Part shown: piece by piece, positions 34,212 through 43,703 of the stretch | How the letters are laid out: each line of letters begins with the position of its first letter | Numbering within the stretch: position 1 is the stretch's first letter | Source of the DNA: Lacinutrix mariniflava | GTDB taxonomy: Bacteria > Bacteroidota > Bacteroidia > Flavobacteriales > Flavobacteriaceae | NCBI RefSeq assembly: GCF_001418015.1 | Contig: NZ_LIQG01000027.1 | Location: 1 to 64,000, forward strand | Length of the DNA: 64,000 nucleotides | Reading direction: 5' to 3' | Made by a program: the position numbers and the translations under genes | Notes under the pieces: generated by a model | The model's input: the letters and a program-made list of their open reading frames with translations, nothing else | Databases searched by the model: none | Told to the model about the DNA's origin: nothing

Positions 34212-37200
34212 TGACAGATTTACAATACATAGACAGTATCGATTATGTTACTCAAAGTGGTAAGGCAATTAAAATAAAGTTGTCTTATCAGCTTTTTGGT
34301 AAAGCATTACATACAGCTCCAATTGTATTGGTAAATCATGCGCTAACAGGTAATAGTAATGTTGCAGGAGAAGGCGGTTGGTGGTCCGATTTGGTTGGCG
34401 ATAATAAAGTTATCGACACTAAACAATATACCGTTTTAGCATTTAATATCCCAGGAAACGGATATGATGGTTTTTTAATTGAAAATTATAAAGATTTTAT
34501 TGCTAGAGATATAGCAAAACTATTTTTAATAGGATTAGAAAAACTAAACATCAACTCGGTTTACGCTATGGTTGGAGGTTCTCTTGGAGGAGGAATTGCT
34601 TGGGAAATGGCAGTTTTAAAACCCAATTTAGCAACACATTTTATTCCTGTGGCTACAGATTGGAAAGCTACAGATTGGTTAATGGCTAATTGTCAAATAC
34701 AAGAACAGTTTTTGGTTAATTCTAAAAACCCAGTACATGACGCTCGCATGCATGCTATGTTGTGTTATCGTACGCCAGAATCTTTTAAATCAAGGTTTCA
34801 GCGTTCTAAAAACGAAGATTTAGACCTGTTTAATGTAGAAAGTTGGTTGTTGCATCATGGTAATAAATTGCAGGAACGTTTTCAATTATCGGCTTATAAA
34901 TTAATGAATCAATTACTACGTAGCATCGATGTTACTAAGGGAAGAGAATTAAACAATAAGGTGTTAGATGGTATTCAATCTAAAATTACAATTGTTGCAG
35001 TAGATTCTGATTTGTTTTTTACTGCTGAAGAAAACCGAGAGACACAAAAACAGTTAGCATTAACGCATCCCAATGTTACTTATAATGAAATTAATTCCAT
35101 TCACGGGCACGATGCGTTTTTAATAGAGTTCGAGCAACTCGAAAAAATAATAAAAGGCATTTTTAAGCCTGAATTAAAAGAGAATAAAATGAAAATATTA
35201 AAATTCGGAGGAAAATCTTTAGCCAATGGAGAAGGTTTAAACCGCGTTATTTCTATTATAGAAAATAAAGTTAAGGCCGAAGAAAATATCGTTGTTGTGG
35301 TTTCAGCAAGAGGAAAAGCCACAGATCAATTAGAAAACATTCTTGAAAAAGCAGTAATTGATGAATGTTATAAAACAGAATTAGAATTTTTTAAAAACTA
35401 TCAAAAAGAAGTTGCAAACATAGATTTTGAAACAGAATTTTCAAGGCTCGATAGCTTGTTTGCAGGTGTGCAATTGTTAGGGGATTATAGTCAGAAAATT
35501 AAAGATGAAGTGTTAGCGCAAGGCGAATTAATTTCAGCTAAAGTTGTTACGGCATTATTAATAGAAAAAAATATTAATGCAAAAGCAACAGATGCTAGAA
35601 CGTTTATAAAAACAGACGATACCTTTGGTAATGCAAAACCAATAGATGCGTTGTCTAAGAAAAATGTAGTCGCTTATTTTAAACAAAATAATGGCACTAC
35701 AGTTAATGTAGTCACTGGTTTTATAGCGTCTAATAGAGATAACAAAACAACAACTTTAGGTCGTAATGGTAGTAATTACACTGCTGCATTATTGGCTAAT
35801 TATCTTGATGCCGCAGAGTTACAAAATTATACGCATGTGAATGGTATTTATACCGCTAATCCCGATTTGGTATCAGATGCTAGAAAAATTGAAAGACTGT
35901 CTTTTACAGAAGCTAATGAATTGGCTAATTTTGGAACGACCATTTTACACGCAAAAACTATTATTCCTTTAATAGAAAAAAATATTCCATTACGTATTTT
36001 AAACACATTCAATCCGGAAGATAAAGGCACAATAATAACGGCTCAAAATAAAGATAAAGGTATCCGTTCGTTATCTGTTTTAGATAATGTGGCTTTAGTA
36101 AATATCGAAGGACGTGGTTTATTGGGTAAAGTCGGTGTAGATGCTAGGATTTTTACTGCTTTAAGTAAAGAGAATATAAGCGTTAGTATTATTTCTCAAG
36201 GCTCGTCAGAGCGTGGTATTGGTTTGGTCATTGAAGCCGAACATGCAAATAGAGCCGTTATTGTTTTAGAACAAGAGTTCGAGAATGATTTCTATTCGCA
36301 AGACATTAATAAAATTAGTGTTATAGACGATGTGTCTGTCATTTCAATTATCGGTCAAGAGTTAAGCACGTTTCACAAACCGTTTAATGCCTTAATTAAA
36401 AACCAGATTATTCCTATCCTTTTCAATAACACAATTACTGGCGAAAATGTGAGTATTGTAGTTAGAAAAAAGGAACTTCATAAAGCCTTGAATGTTATTC
36501 ATGGAGAGATCTTCGGAATCTCAAAAAAGATAAATCTAGCCATTTTTGGACATGGTTTAGTTGGTGGTGCTTTAGTGAATCAAATTATTGCTTCAGCTAA
36601 AGATATCGAAAAACGTAAAGGTATTAAGCTTAATATTTTTGCGATTGCCAATTCCAAAAAGGCAATATTCAATAAAAATGGCATCGATAAAAACTGGAAA
36701 AACACATTAGAAACTAACGGTGGAAATTATAAGATTGAAGATGTCTTTCAATTTGCAAAAGACAATCATTTAGAAAACTTAATAGCTATAGATAATACGT
36801 CAAGCTTAGAGTTTGTATCTAATTATATTAAGTTGGTAGAGCAAGGTTTCGATTTAGTATCGTCTAATAAAATAGCAAATACTATAGATTTAGAATTCTA
36901 TAACCAATTACGTAATACTTTAGAGAAGCATCAAAAAAGCTATTTATACGAAACTAATGTTGGTGCAGGTTTACCGCTAATAGATACTATTAAATTATTG
37001 CACCTTTCGGGTGAAAATATTGTGCGTATTCGTGGTGTGTTTTCTGGATCGTTAAGTTATTTGTTTAATACGTTTTCTTCGGAAGACACCTCGTTTGCAA
37101 CCGTATTACAGCAAGCTCTAGATAAAGGGTTTACAGAACCAAATCCAAGAGAAGATTTAAGCGGAAACGATGTCGCAAGAAAACTATTAATCTTAGCGAG

Positions 37201-37606
37201 AGAATTAGATTTACATAATGAAATTAGCGATGTAACTATCGAAAACCTAATTCCAGAGCCGCTTAGAGAAATTGAAACGTCTCAGTTTTTAGATAGTTTA
37301 GATGAAATGAATACTGTTTTTCAAAAGATAAAAGAAGCACAAAAAGAAGGTCACGTATTAAGATACATTGGCGATTTACACGGTGATTTATCGCAAGAAA
37401 ACGGAGCGAAATTAGATGTTAAACTGGAGTCTGTGCCTAGTCAATCGCCTTTAGGAGCGTTGCAAGGAGCCGATTCTATTTTCGAAATATACACAGAAAG
37501 CTATGGCGAAAAACCCATTGTTATTCAAGGCGCAGGAGCTGGAGCATCAGTAACAGCAAGAGGTGTTTTTGGAGATATTTTAAGACTAACAGAAAAGAAT
37601 AATTAA
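34211..37606 (+). CDS. Fused homoserine O-acetyltransferase / aspartokinase / homoserine dehydrogenase
   Basis: A 1131-residue three-part enzyme. Residues 1-~325 are a MetX-like alpha/beta hydrolase fold: nucleophile Ser124 (VGGSLGGGIAWE), Asp267 (VDSDLFF) and His300 (IHGHDAFL). Residues 327-~765 are a ThrA-type aspartokinase starting MKILKFGGKSLANG, with GRNGSNYTAAL and two ACT-like regions. Residues ~775-1131 are homoserine dehydrogenase (IFGHGLVGGALVNQ; LVSSNKIANT; VGAGLPLIDTIK; GVFSGSLSYLFNTF). There is no stop or obvious start signal between parts. It would catalyse three steps, aspartate to aspartyl-phosphate, aspartate semialdehyde to homoserine, and homoserine to O-acetylhomoserine. 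The kinase part has unusual substitutions (see finding). Confidence 0.92.
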   Translation: MTDLQYIDSIDYVTQSGKAIKIKLSYQLFGKALHTAPIVLVNHALTGNSNVAGEGGWWSDLVGDNKVIDTKQYTVLAFNIPGNGYDGFLIENYKDFIARDIAKLFLIGLEKLNINSVYAMVGGSLGGGIAWEMAVLKPNLATHFIPVATDWKATDWLMANCQIQEQFLVNSKNPVHDARMHAMLCYRTPESFKSRFQRSKNEDLDLFNVESWLLHHGNKLQERFQLSAYKLMNQLLRSIDVTKGRELNNKVLDGIQSKITIVAVDSDLFFTAEENRETQKQLALTHPNVTYNEINSIHGHDAFLIEFEQLEKIIKGIFKPELKENKMKILKFGGKSLANGEGLNRVISIIENKVKAEENIVVVVSARGKATDQLENILEKAVIDECYKTELEFFKNYQKEVANIDFETEFSRLDSLFAGVQLLGDYSQKIKDEVLAQGELISAKVVTALLIEKNINAKATDARTFIKTDDTFGNAKPIDALSKKNVVAYFKQNNGTTVNVVTGFIASNRDNKTTTLGRNGSNYTAALLANYLDAAELQNYTHVNGIYTANPDLVSDARKIERLSFTEANELANFGTTILHAKTIIPLIEKNIPLRILNTFNPEDKGTIITAQNKDKGIRSLSVLDNVALVNIEGRGLLGKVGVDARIFTALSKENISVSIISQGSSERGIGLVIEAEHANRAVIVLEQEFENDFYSQDINKISVIDDVSVISIIGQELSTFHKPFNALIKNQIIPILFNNTITGENVSIVVRKKELHKALNVIHGEIFGISKKINLAIFGHGLVGGALVNQIIASAKDIEKRKGIKLNIFAIANSKKAIFNKNGIDKNWKNTLETNGGNYKIEDVFQFAKDNHLENLIAIDNTSSLEFVSNYIKLVEQGFDLVSSNKIANTIDLEFYNQLRNTLEKHQKSYLYETNVGAGLPLIDTIKLLHLSGENIVRIRGVFSGSLSYLFNTFSSEDTSFATVLQQALDKGFTEPNPREDLSGNDVARKLLILARELDLHNEISDVTIENLIPEPLREIETSQFLDSLDEMNTVFQKIKEAQKEGHVLRYIGDLHGDLSQENGAKLDVKLESVPSQSPLGALQGADSIFEIYTESYGEKPIVIQGAGAGASVTARGVFGDILRLTEKNN

Positions 37607-37615
37607 ATAATAATT

Positions 37616-37663
37616 GTCAGTTCGAGTGATTTTATGACTTTGGAATAAAATTGTATCGAGAAC
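37616..37663. repeat. Dispersed 48-bp repeat, copy 1
   Basis: It starts GTCAGTTCGAGTGATTTTAT and ends TATCGAGAAC. It is identical at 43 of 48 positions to 39253-39300. Both copies lie in intergenic gaps of the methionine cluster. Confidence 0.85.
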
Positions 37664-37683
37664 AATGAAGAATAATAACTTAA

Positions 37684-38853
37684 ATGGATTCTAATAATTT
37701 TGAAACCCAGGCCATAAGAACACAAACAGAGCGTTCTCAGTATTTAGAGCATTCTACACCTTTATACTTAACATCTAGTTATGTATTTGAAGATGCCGAA
37801 GATATGCGAGCCTCTTTTGCAGACGAGAAAGATCGTAATATTTACAGTCGCTATTCAAATCCAAACACATCAGAGTTTATAGATAAAATCTGTAAAATGG
37901 AAGGCGCAGAAAGTGGTTATTCTTTTGCTTCGGGTATGTCTGCTATATTTTCAACATTTGCAGCTTTATTAGATGCAGGAGATCATATTATTTCATGTAA
38001 CAGTGTTTTTGGTTCTACACAAACCATGTTTAAAAATATTTTACCAAAGTGGAATATTTCTACCAGTTATTTTAAAATAAATGAACTTGATAAAATTGAA
38101 AGCTTAATTCAACCAAGTACTAAGGTTATTTATGCAGAAAGCCCAACAAATCCAGCAGTAGATATTTTGGATTTAGAAGCTTTAGGTCGCATTGCTAAAA
38201 AGCATAATCTTATTTTAATTATCGATAATTGTTTTGCAACACCTTATTTACAACAACCTATACAATTTGGAGCAGATTTGGTAATCCATTCGGCAACAAA
38301 GTTAATAGATGGTCAAGGTCGTGTACTAGGTGGTATTACAGTTGGTAGAGCTGATTTAGTTAAGAAAGTCTATTTGTTTTCAAGAAATACAGGTCCAGCA
38401 TTGTCACCTTTTAATGCATGGGTATTGTCTAAAAGTTTAGAGACTTTAGCGGTTAGATTAGATAGACATTGTGAGAACGCATTAAAAATAGCAACATTTT
38501 TAGAAAGTCACGATAAAGTAAATGTTGTAAAATATCCTTTTTTAAAATCGCATCCACAGTACGAATTGGCTAAAAAGCAAATGAAAGCTGGTGGTAATAT
38601 TGTTGCTTTTGAAGTTAAAGGTGGTATTGAGGCAGGACGACAGTTTTTAAATAATATTAAGCTATTATCGTTATCTGCAAACCTTGGTGATACTAGAAGT
38701 ATTGTCACGCATCCAGCATCAACAACACATGCAAAGCTAACCGAAGAAGAAAGATTATTAACGGGTATTATTGGCGGTTTAGTGCGTGTTTCGGTAGGAT
38801 TAGAGCATCCAGAAGATATTATTAAAGATTTAAATCAAGCATTAGCATTATAA
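37684..38853 (+). CDS. Trans-sulfuration PLP enzyme (O-succinylhomoserine sulfhydrylase-like)
   Basis: A 389-residue PLP enzyme of the Cys/Met metabolism family, the second in this cluster. The PLP lysine is residue 206 (HSATKLIDGQGRVLGG), and YSRYSNPNTSEF and the late SLSANLGDTRSIVTHPASTTH block are canonical. Its N-terminus (NFETQAIRTQTERSQYLEHSTPLYLTSSYVFEDAEDMRASF) and length are nearest to MetZ and cystathionine gamma-synthase types rather than MetY. Which sulfur donor it uses cannot be told by reading. It could provide a second route to homocysteine or make cystathionine. It begins 78 bases after the fusion gene, behind a repeat element. Confidence 0.88.
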   Translation: MDSNNFETQAIRTQTERSQYLEHSTPLYLTSSYVFEDAEDMRASFADEKDRNIYSRYSNPNTSEFIDKICKMEGAESGYSFASGMSAIFSTFAALLDAGDHIISCNSVFGSTQTMFKNILPKWNISTSYFKINELDKIESLIQPSTKVIYAESPTNPAVDILDLEALGRIAKKHNLILIIDNCFATPYLQQPIQFGADLVIHSATKLIDGQGRVLGGITVGRADLVKKVYLFSRNTGPALSPFNAWVLSKSLETLAVRLDRHCENALKIATFLESHDKVNVVKYPFLKSHPQYELAKKQMKAGGNIVAFEVKGGIEAGRQFLNNIKLLSLSANLGDTRSIVTHPASTTHAKLTEEERLLTGIIGGLVRVSVGLEHPEDIIKDLNQALAL

Positions 38854-38870
38854 AATAAAAAACACAGATT

Positions 38871-39161
38871 ATGAGTAAAAATTCAGAATTTAAAAACATT
38901 CAAGAGTATCTAGATAAAGGTGCTGTAATATTAGACGTTAGAACGGAAGGTGAGTATAATGAAGGTCATGTAGATAATTCATTACATATCGTTTTAGATG
39001 AATTGGAATATGAAATAGACCAACTAAAAGCGCTTGATAAGCCAATAATAACATGTTGTAGAAGTGGAGCAAGAAGCGAAAGAGCAAAAGAACTTTTAGA
39101 AGACAATGGCTTAGATGTTATTAATGGAGGACCATGGGAAAATGTAGAATCTTATTTGTAA
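38871..39161 (+). CDS. Rhodanese-like sulfurtransferase domain protein
   Basis: A single-domain 96-residue rhodanese. The active-site loop is TCCRSGARSERA, with the catalytic cysteine followed by an Arg-Ser-Gly-Ala-Arg-Ser cradle; an extra Cys precedes it. The N-terminal VILDVRTEGEYNEGHVDNSLHI is the family's CH2A region. Such proteins carry sulfane sulfur. It lies 17 bases after the PLP enzyme gene in the methionine operon, so a role in delivering or disposing of sulfur is plausible, inferred from position. Confidence 0.9.
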   Translation: MSKNSEFKNIQEYLDKGAVILDVRTEGEYNEGHVDNSLHIVLDELEYEIDQLKALDKPIITCCRSGARSERAKELLEDNGLDVINGGPWENVESYL

Positions 39162-39252
39162 AATAATAAAATATTTACATCGATTTGTCATTCCTGATTA
39201 GGCAGTAATCTAGTATAAAGATTGAAGTAAAAGACAAGAGTAAATAATTAAC

Positions 39253-39300
39253 GTCAGTTCGAGTGATTTTATGACGAAGGAATGAAATAGTATCGAGAAC
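39253..39300. repeat. Dispersed 48-bp repeat, copy 2
   Basis: GTCAGTTCGAGTGATTTTAT through TATCGAGAAC, 43 of 48 identical to 37616-37663, in the same orientation. It sits in the 194-bp gap between the rhodanese gene and the first metH half; nothing else was recognised in this gap. Confidence 0.85.
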
Positions 39301-39355
39301 AAATAATAATAGTACTTAAGGTTTTCTTAGGTGTAGTTGAAATATAGTATTAAGG

Positions 39356-40375
39356 ATGGCAAATATTAGAGAGGAATTAAAAAAACGAATTTTAGTGTTG
39401 GATGGTGCAATGGGTACCATGTTACAGGCTTATAAATTTTCTGAAGAAGATTTTAGAGGCGAACGTTTTAAAGATTATGCTACGCCATTACAAGGAAATA
39501 ACGATTTGTTATCCATCACGCAACCAGAAGCTATAAAAACCATTCATGGTAAGTATTTTGAAGCTGGAGCAGATATTATAGAAACCAATACCTTTTCTGG
39601 AACTACAATTGCGATGGCAGATTACCAAATGGAAGATTTGGTGTACGAACTAAATTACCAATCGGCTAAAATAGCAAAAGAAGTAGCAGACGAGTTTACG
39701 GAAAGAGAACCACATAAACCACGTTTTGTAGCAGGTTCAATTGGGCCTACAAATCGTACAGCAAGTATGTCTCCAGATGTAAACGACCCTGGCTATAGAG
39801 CAGTAACTTTCGATGAGTTGCGTATAGCTTACAAGCAACAAGTAGAAGCGTTAATAGATGGTGGAGCAGATTTGTTATTGGTAGAAACGGTTTTCGATAC
39901 CTTAAATGCAAAAGCAGCTTTATTTGCTATTGAAGAAGTTAAAGACGAAAGAAATATAGAGGTGCCTATTATGTTAAGTGGTACAATTACAGATGCTTCA
40001 GGTAGAACATTGTCTGGACAAACAGCAGAGGCTTTTTTAATTTCTATATCGCATATTCCATTATTATCTGTAGGTTTTAATTGTGCTTTAGGTGCTAATT
40101 TATTACAACCGCATTTAGAGGCTATTGCTAGTAAAACAGAGTTTGCTATTTCGGCACATCCAAATGCAGGATTACCAAATGCTTTTGGTGAGTATGATGA
40201 AACTCCAGAAGAAATGGGGGAACAAATAGAAGAGTATTTAAAAAGAGATTTAATAAATATTATTGGTGGTTGTTGTGGTACAAGTCCAGAACATATTAGT
40301 GTTATTGCAAATATTGCAACAAAATATAAACCTCGCCAAACGACCATTTTGAGTGCAGTCGAAGCGTCTCATTAA
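39356..40375 (+). CDS. Homocysteine S-methyltransferase subunit (N-terminal half of split MetH)
   Basis: A 339-residue protein equal to the homocysteine-binding module of cobalamin-dependent methionine synthase. It starts with the typical [16 protein letters not shown] and shows [10 protein letters not shown], the zinc-ligand cysteine in VGFNCALGA and the paired zinc cysteines in [11 protein letters not shown]. The pterin, cobalamin and activation modules are absent here but are encoded by the gene at 40803, so the two proteins together form MetH. It is separated from its partner by a small monooxygenase-like gene. The split arrangement is common among Flavobacteriia. Confidence 0.93.
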   Translation: MANIREELKKRILVLDGAMGTMLQAYKFSEEDFRGERFKDYATPLQGNNDLLSITQPEAIKTIHGKYFEAGADIIETNTFSGTTIAMADYQMEDLVYELNYQSAKIAKEVADEFTEREPHKPRFVAGSIGPTNRTASMSPDVNDPGYRAVTFDELRIAYKQQVEALIDGGADLLLVETVFDTLNAKAALFAIEEVKDERNIEVPIMLSGTITDASGRTLSGQTAEAFLISISHIPLLSVGFNCALGANLLQPHLEAIASKTEFAISAHPNAGLPNAFGEYDETPEEMGEQIEEYLKRDLINIIGGCCGTSPEHISVIANIATKYKPRQTTILSAVEASH

Positions 40376-40386
40376 GATAGGAAGTT

Positions 40387-40668
40387 ATGATTTTAGAAGT
40401 CGCAATTTTAAATATAAAAAAAGGATTGTCTCAAGAGTTTGAAAAAACATTTTTGGTAGCTCAAGAGATTATTTCATCAATGAAAGGTTATATCTCTCAT
40501 CAATTAAAAAAATGCATTGAAGAAGACGATAAATATATATTATTAGTGCATTGGGAGACAATTGAAGATCACGAGATAGGATTTAGACAATCAGAAGAGT
40601 ATCAGCAATGGAAAGCATTATTGCATCGTTTTTACGAGCCATTTCCAACTGTAGAACATTATGTTTAA
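40387..40668 (+). CDS. Antibiotic biosynthesis monooxygenase (ABM) domain protein
   Basis: A 93-residue dimeric ferredoxin-like fold protein of the ABM family: MILEVAILNIKKGLSQEFEKTF as the first strand-helix unit, YISHQLKKCIEEDDKYILLVHWETIEDHEIGFRQSEEYQQWKALL as the core with the conserved W-E-x-x-x-D-H, and FYEPFPTVEHY at the end. Family activities range from quinone oxidation to haem degradation and many members lack known substrates. It starts 12 bases after the first metH half and probably travels with it on the transcript; no direct role in methionine synthesis is claimed. Confidence 0.85.
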   Translation: MILEVAILNIKKGLSQEFEKTFLVAQEIISSMKGYISHQLKKCIEEDDKYILLVHWETIEDHEIGFRQSEEYQQWKALLHRFYEPFPTVEHYV

Positions 40669-40802
40669 TAATTTGTTTTTTACAGATTGGAAACAAAATA
40701 ATAGGTTTTAAAAAATTTGAAACTTATTTCAGGAATAAAACAAAAGTGAAACTTGAAAAAGTTTTATAACAAATGTATAAAGTTAGTATAAGGTATTAAT
40801 AG

Positions 40803-43502
40803 ATGAGTAAAACTTACATCCATAAAAAAGCAAACGTTAAACAAACAAAGTACATGAAACTGTCTGGTTTAGAGCCTTTGGTTTTAAACGAAAACATGAA
40901 CTTTATAAATATTGGTGAGCGTACAAATGTAGCAGGTTCGCGTAAGTTTTTACGATTAATAAAAAACGAAGAATTTGATGAAGCACTAGATGTTGCAAGA
41001 CATCAAGTAGATGGAGGCGCCCAAATTATCGACATTAATATGGACGATGGTTTAATTGATGGTGTAAAGTCTATGGTTCGTTTTTTAAATCTTATTGCAG
41101 CAGAGCCAGATATATGTCGAGTGCCTATTATGATTGACAGTTCTAAATGGGAAATCATAGAGGAAGGTTTAAAAGTTGTACAAGGTAAGTGTGTAGTAAA
41201 CTCTATTTCTTTAAAAGAAGGCGAAGAAAATTTTATCTGGCAAGCCAAGCAAATTAAGCGTTATGGAGCAGCAGTTATTGTTATGGCTTTCGATGAAGTT
41301 GGGCAAGCAGATAATTACGACAGACGAATAGAAATAGCACAGCGTTCTTACGATGTTTTAGTAAATAAAGTAGGTTTTCCTTCGGAAGATATCATTTTCG
41401 ATTTAAATATATTTCCTGTAGCGACAGGAATGGACGAACACCGCAGAAATGCTATCGATTTTATTGAAGCAACACGTTGGGTAAGAGAAAACTTAATAAA
41501 TGCAAGTGTAAGTGGTGGTGTAAGTAATGTGTCTTTTTCTTTTAGAGGAAATGATGGTGTTCGCGAAGCTATGCACTCTGTATTTTTATATTATGCTATT
41601 CAAGCAGGTATGAATATGGGAATTGTAAATCCAGCCTTGTTGGAGATTTACGATGATATTCCTAAGGATTTATTAGAGCGCGTAGAAGATGTTATTTTAG
41701 ATAGACGCGACGATGCTACCGAACGTTTATTAGATTTTGCAGACACTGTAAAAGGTTCTAAAAAAGAAAAAGTAGCCGATTTAACTTGGAGAGAAAACCC
41801 ATTACAAGATAGAATTACACACGCTTTAGTTAAAGGTATAGATGCTTTTATTATTGAAGATGTAGAGATTGCAAGGCAAGAAGCAGATAAACCTATTGAA
41901 GTTATAGAAGGTAACTTAATGGCAGGAATGAATGTGGTTGGAGATTTATTTGGTGCAGGAAAAATGTTTTTACCACAAGTGGTGAAATCTGCTCGTGTCA
42001 TGAAAAAAGCAGTATCCTACTTAAATCCATTTATTGAAGCCGAAAAAGGTGAAAAACAAAAAGCTTTAGGTAAGGTGTTAATGGCAACTGTAAAAGGAGA
42101 TGTACACGATATTGGTAAAAATATTGTGAGTGTTGTTTTGGGCTGTAATAATTATGAGATTGTAGATTTAGGTGTTATGGTATCGCCAGAAAAAATAATA
42201 GCAGCTGCTATTGAAGAAAATGTAGACATTATAGGTTTGAGTGGTTTAATTACACCGTCGTTAGACGAAATGGTGTATTTGGCTAAAGAAATGGAACGCC
42301 AGAATTTTGTTGTTCCGTTGTTAATTGGTGGTGCAACAACCTCTAAAGCGCATACCGCTGTAAAGATTGATACGCAATATAAAAATGCAGTTGTACATGT
42401 TAATGACGCCTCTAGAGCAGTAACTGTTGTTAGTGATTTATTGAATCCTAAAACAAGTAATTTATATGTTGCTAAATTAAAGAAGGATTATGACGAGTTT
42501 AGAACCAAGTTTTTAAAACGTGGTAAGGAAAAATCATACATCAGCATTGAAAAAGCAAGGGAAGAGAAGTTTAAAATCGATTGGAATACAAGTCATATTG
42601 TAAAACCAAAAACACTAGGTGTTCAAACGTTAGAGCAGGTTAGTTTAAAAGAAATTCTGCCATTTATAGATTGGAGTCCGTTTTTTAGAAGTTGGGATTT
42701 ACATGGAAAGTATCCAAACATTTTAACTGATGAGGTTGTTGGCGAGCAAGCCACTATTTTGTTTGAAGATGCTCAAATTATTTTAAAGAAAATTATAAAT
42801 AAGCAGTTATTAAAACCGAAAGCTATTTTTGGTTTGTTTGAAGCAAATACTATTAATGATGATGATATTTCTATTCAGAAAAAAGGAGAAGAAATAGCTG
42901 TTTTTAGAACGCTACGTCAGCAATTAAAAAAACGAGCAGGAAAACCAAGTTTTGCGTTATCAGATTTTATTGCGCCTAAAGAAACTGGAATTACCGATTA
43001 TATGGGTGCTTTTTGTACTGCTATTTTTGGAGCAGACGAGTTGGCTAAGAAATATAAAGATAAAGAAGACGATTATAATGCCATAATGGTTCAGGCAATT
43101 GCAGATAGGTTTGCTGAAGGTTTAGCCGAATACTTGCACAAGCAAGTAAGAATAAAACATTGGGCTTATGGTGCAAATGAAGACTTAACAAACGAAGATT
43201 TAATTAAGGAAAATTACAAGGGTATTCGTCCAGCACCTGGATATCCAGCGTGCCCAGATCATTTAGAAAAAGAAACGATTTGGGACTTGTTAAAAGTAGA
43301 AGAACAAATAGGTGTAACGCTTACCGAAAGTTTAGCCATGTGGCCAGGAGCTGCAGTTTCGGGATATTATTTTGCAAACGAAGAAGCGAAGTATTTTGGA
43401 TTGGGTAAAATTACAGACGATCAAGTTAAAGATTTTGCACTAAGAAAGAATATCACATTAGAAAAAGCAAGAAAGTGGTTGCATCCTAATTTAACAGAGT
43501 AA
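40803..43502 (+). CDS. metH: Methionine synthase, cobalamin-dependent (C-terminal half of split MetH)
   Basis: An 899-residue protein with the rest of MetH. Residues ~30-300 are the pterin-binding barrel ([35 protein letters not shown]). Residues ~330-420 form the helical cap, and the cobalamin domain follows with Asp433-x-His435-x-x-Gly438 (GDVHDIGKN), where His435 is the expected cobalt ligand. From ~600 comes the SAM-binding reactivation domain ([35 protein letters not shown]). It takes a methyl group from 5-methyltetrahydrofolate, made by MetF encoded downstream. It therefore makes methionine synthesis B12-dependent here. Confidence 0.95.
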   Translation: MSKTYIHKKANVKQTKYMKLSGLEPLVLNENMNFINIGERTNVAGSRKFLRLIKNEEFDEALDVARHQVDGGAQIIDINMDDGLIDGVKSMVRFLNLIAAEPDICRVPIMIDSSKWEIIEEGLKVVQGKCVVNSISLKEGEENFIWQAKQIKRYGAAVIVMAFDEVGQADNYDRRIEIAQRSYDVLVNKVGFPSEDIIFDLNIFPVATGMDEHRRNAIDFIEATRWVRENLINASVSGGVSNVSFSFRGNDGVREAMHSVFLYYAIQAGMNMGIVNPALLEIYDDIPKDLLERVEDVILDRRDDATERLLDFADTVKGSKKEKVADLTWRENPLQDRITHALVKGIDAFIIEDVEIARQEADKPIEVIEGNLMAGMNVVGDLFGAGKMFLPQVVKSARVMKKAVSYLNPFIEAEKGEKQKALGKVLMATVKGDVHDIGKNIVSVVLGCNNYEIVDLGVMVSPEKIIAAAIEENVDIIGLSGLITPSLDEMVYLAKEMERQNFVVPLLIGGATTSKAHTAVKIDTQYKNAVVHVNDASRAVTVVSDLLNPKTSNLYVAKLKKDYDEFRTKFLKRGKEKSYISIEKAREEKFKIDWNTSHIVKPKTLGVQTLEQVSLKEILPFIDWSPFFRSWDLHGKYPNILTDEVVGEQATILFEDAQIILKKIINKQLLKPKAIFGLFEANTINDDDISIQKKGEEIAVFRTLRQQLKKRAGKPSFALSDFIAPKETGITDYMGAFCTAIFGADELAKKYKDKEDDYNAIMVQAIADRFAEGLAEYLHKQVRIKHWAYGANEDLTNEDLIKENYKGIRPAPGYPACPDHLEKETIWDLLKVEEQIGVTLTESLAMWPGAAVSGYYFANEEAKYFGLGKITDDQVKDFALRKNITLEKARKWLHPNLTE

Positions 43503-43574
43503 ATGCCAGTGAAGGAAGTAGTCTCATAATAGATGAGAGATACAGTCTTTTTAAGCTGAAAAATGGCTGATTAG

Positions 43575-43650
43575 TGCGTTAGGGATTAAGGCGTTTGTTG
43601 AAGCTCCTCGCAGAGAGCGACTGCCGAAAGCCCGACCTTTAGGTAACGCC
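43575..43650 (+). repeat. Dispersed structured intergenic repeat, copy 2
   Basis: The shortest copy: TGCGTTAGGGATTAAGGCG, the palindrome GCTCCTCGCAGAGAGCGA, GAAAGCCCGACC and a closing GGTAACGCC. The GCGTT start and AACGCC end can pair. It is in the 201-bp gap between metH and metF. Confidence 0.8.
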
Positions 43651-43703
43651 CAAATAGAAATAAATAATAATTTAATAAGACTTCCACTTTCGTGGGAAAT
43701 ACT

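Noticed and set aside
34211-35188. A separate metX gene ending before the aspartokinase
   Set aside because: No stop codon lies between the MetX-like part and the MKILKFGGKSLANG start of the kinase. The frame is continuous, so a fusion is the simplest reading, although an internal start at 35189 cannot be excluded.
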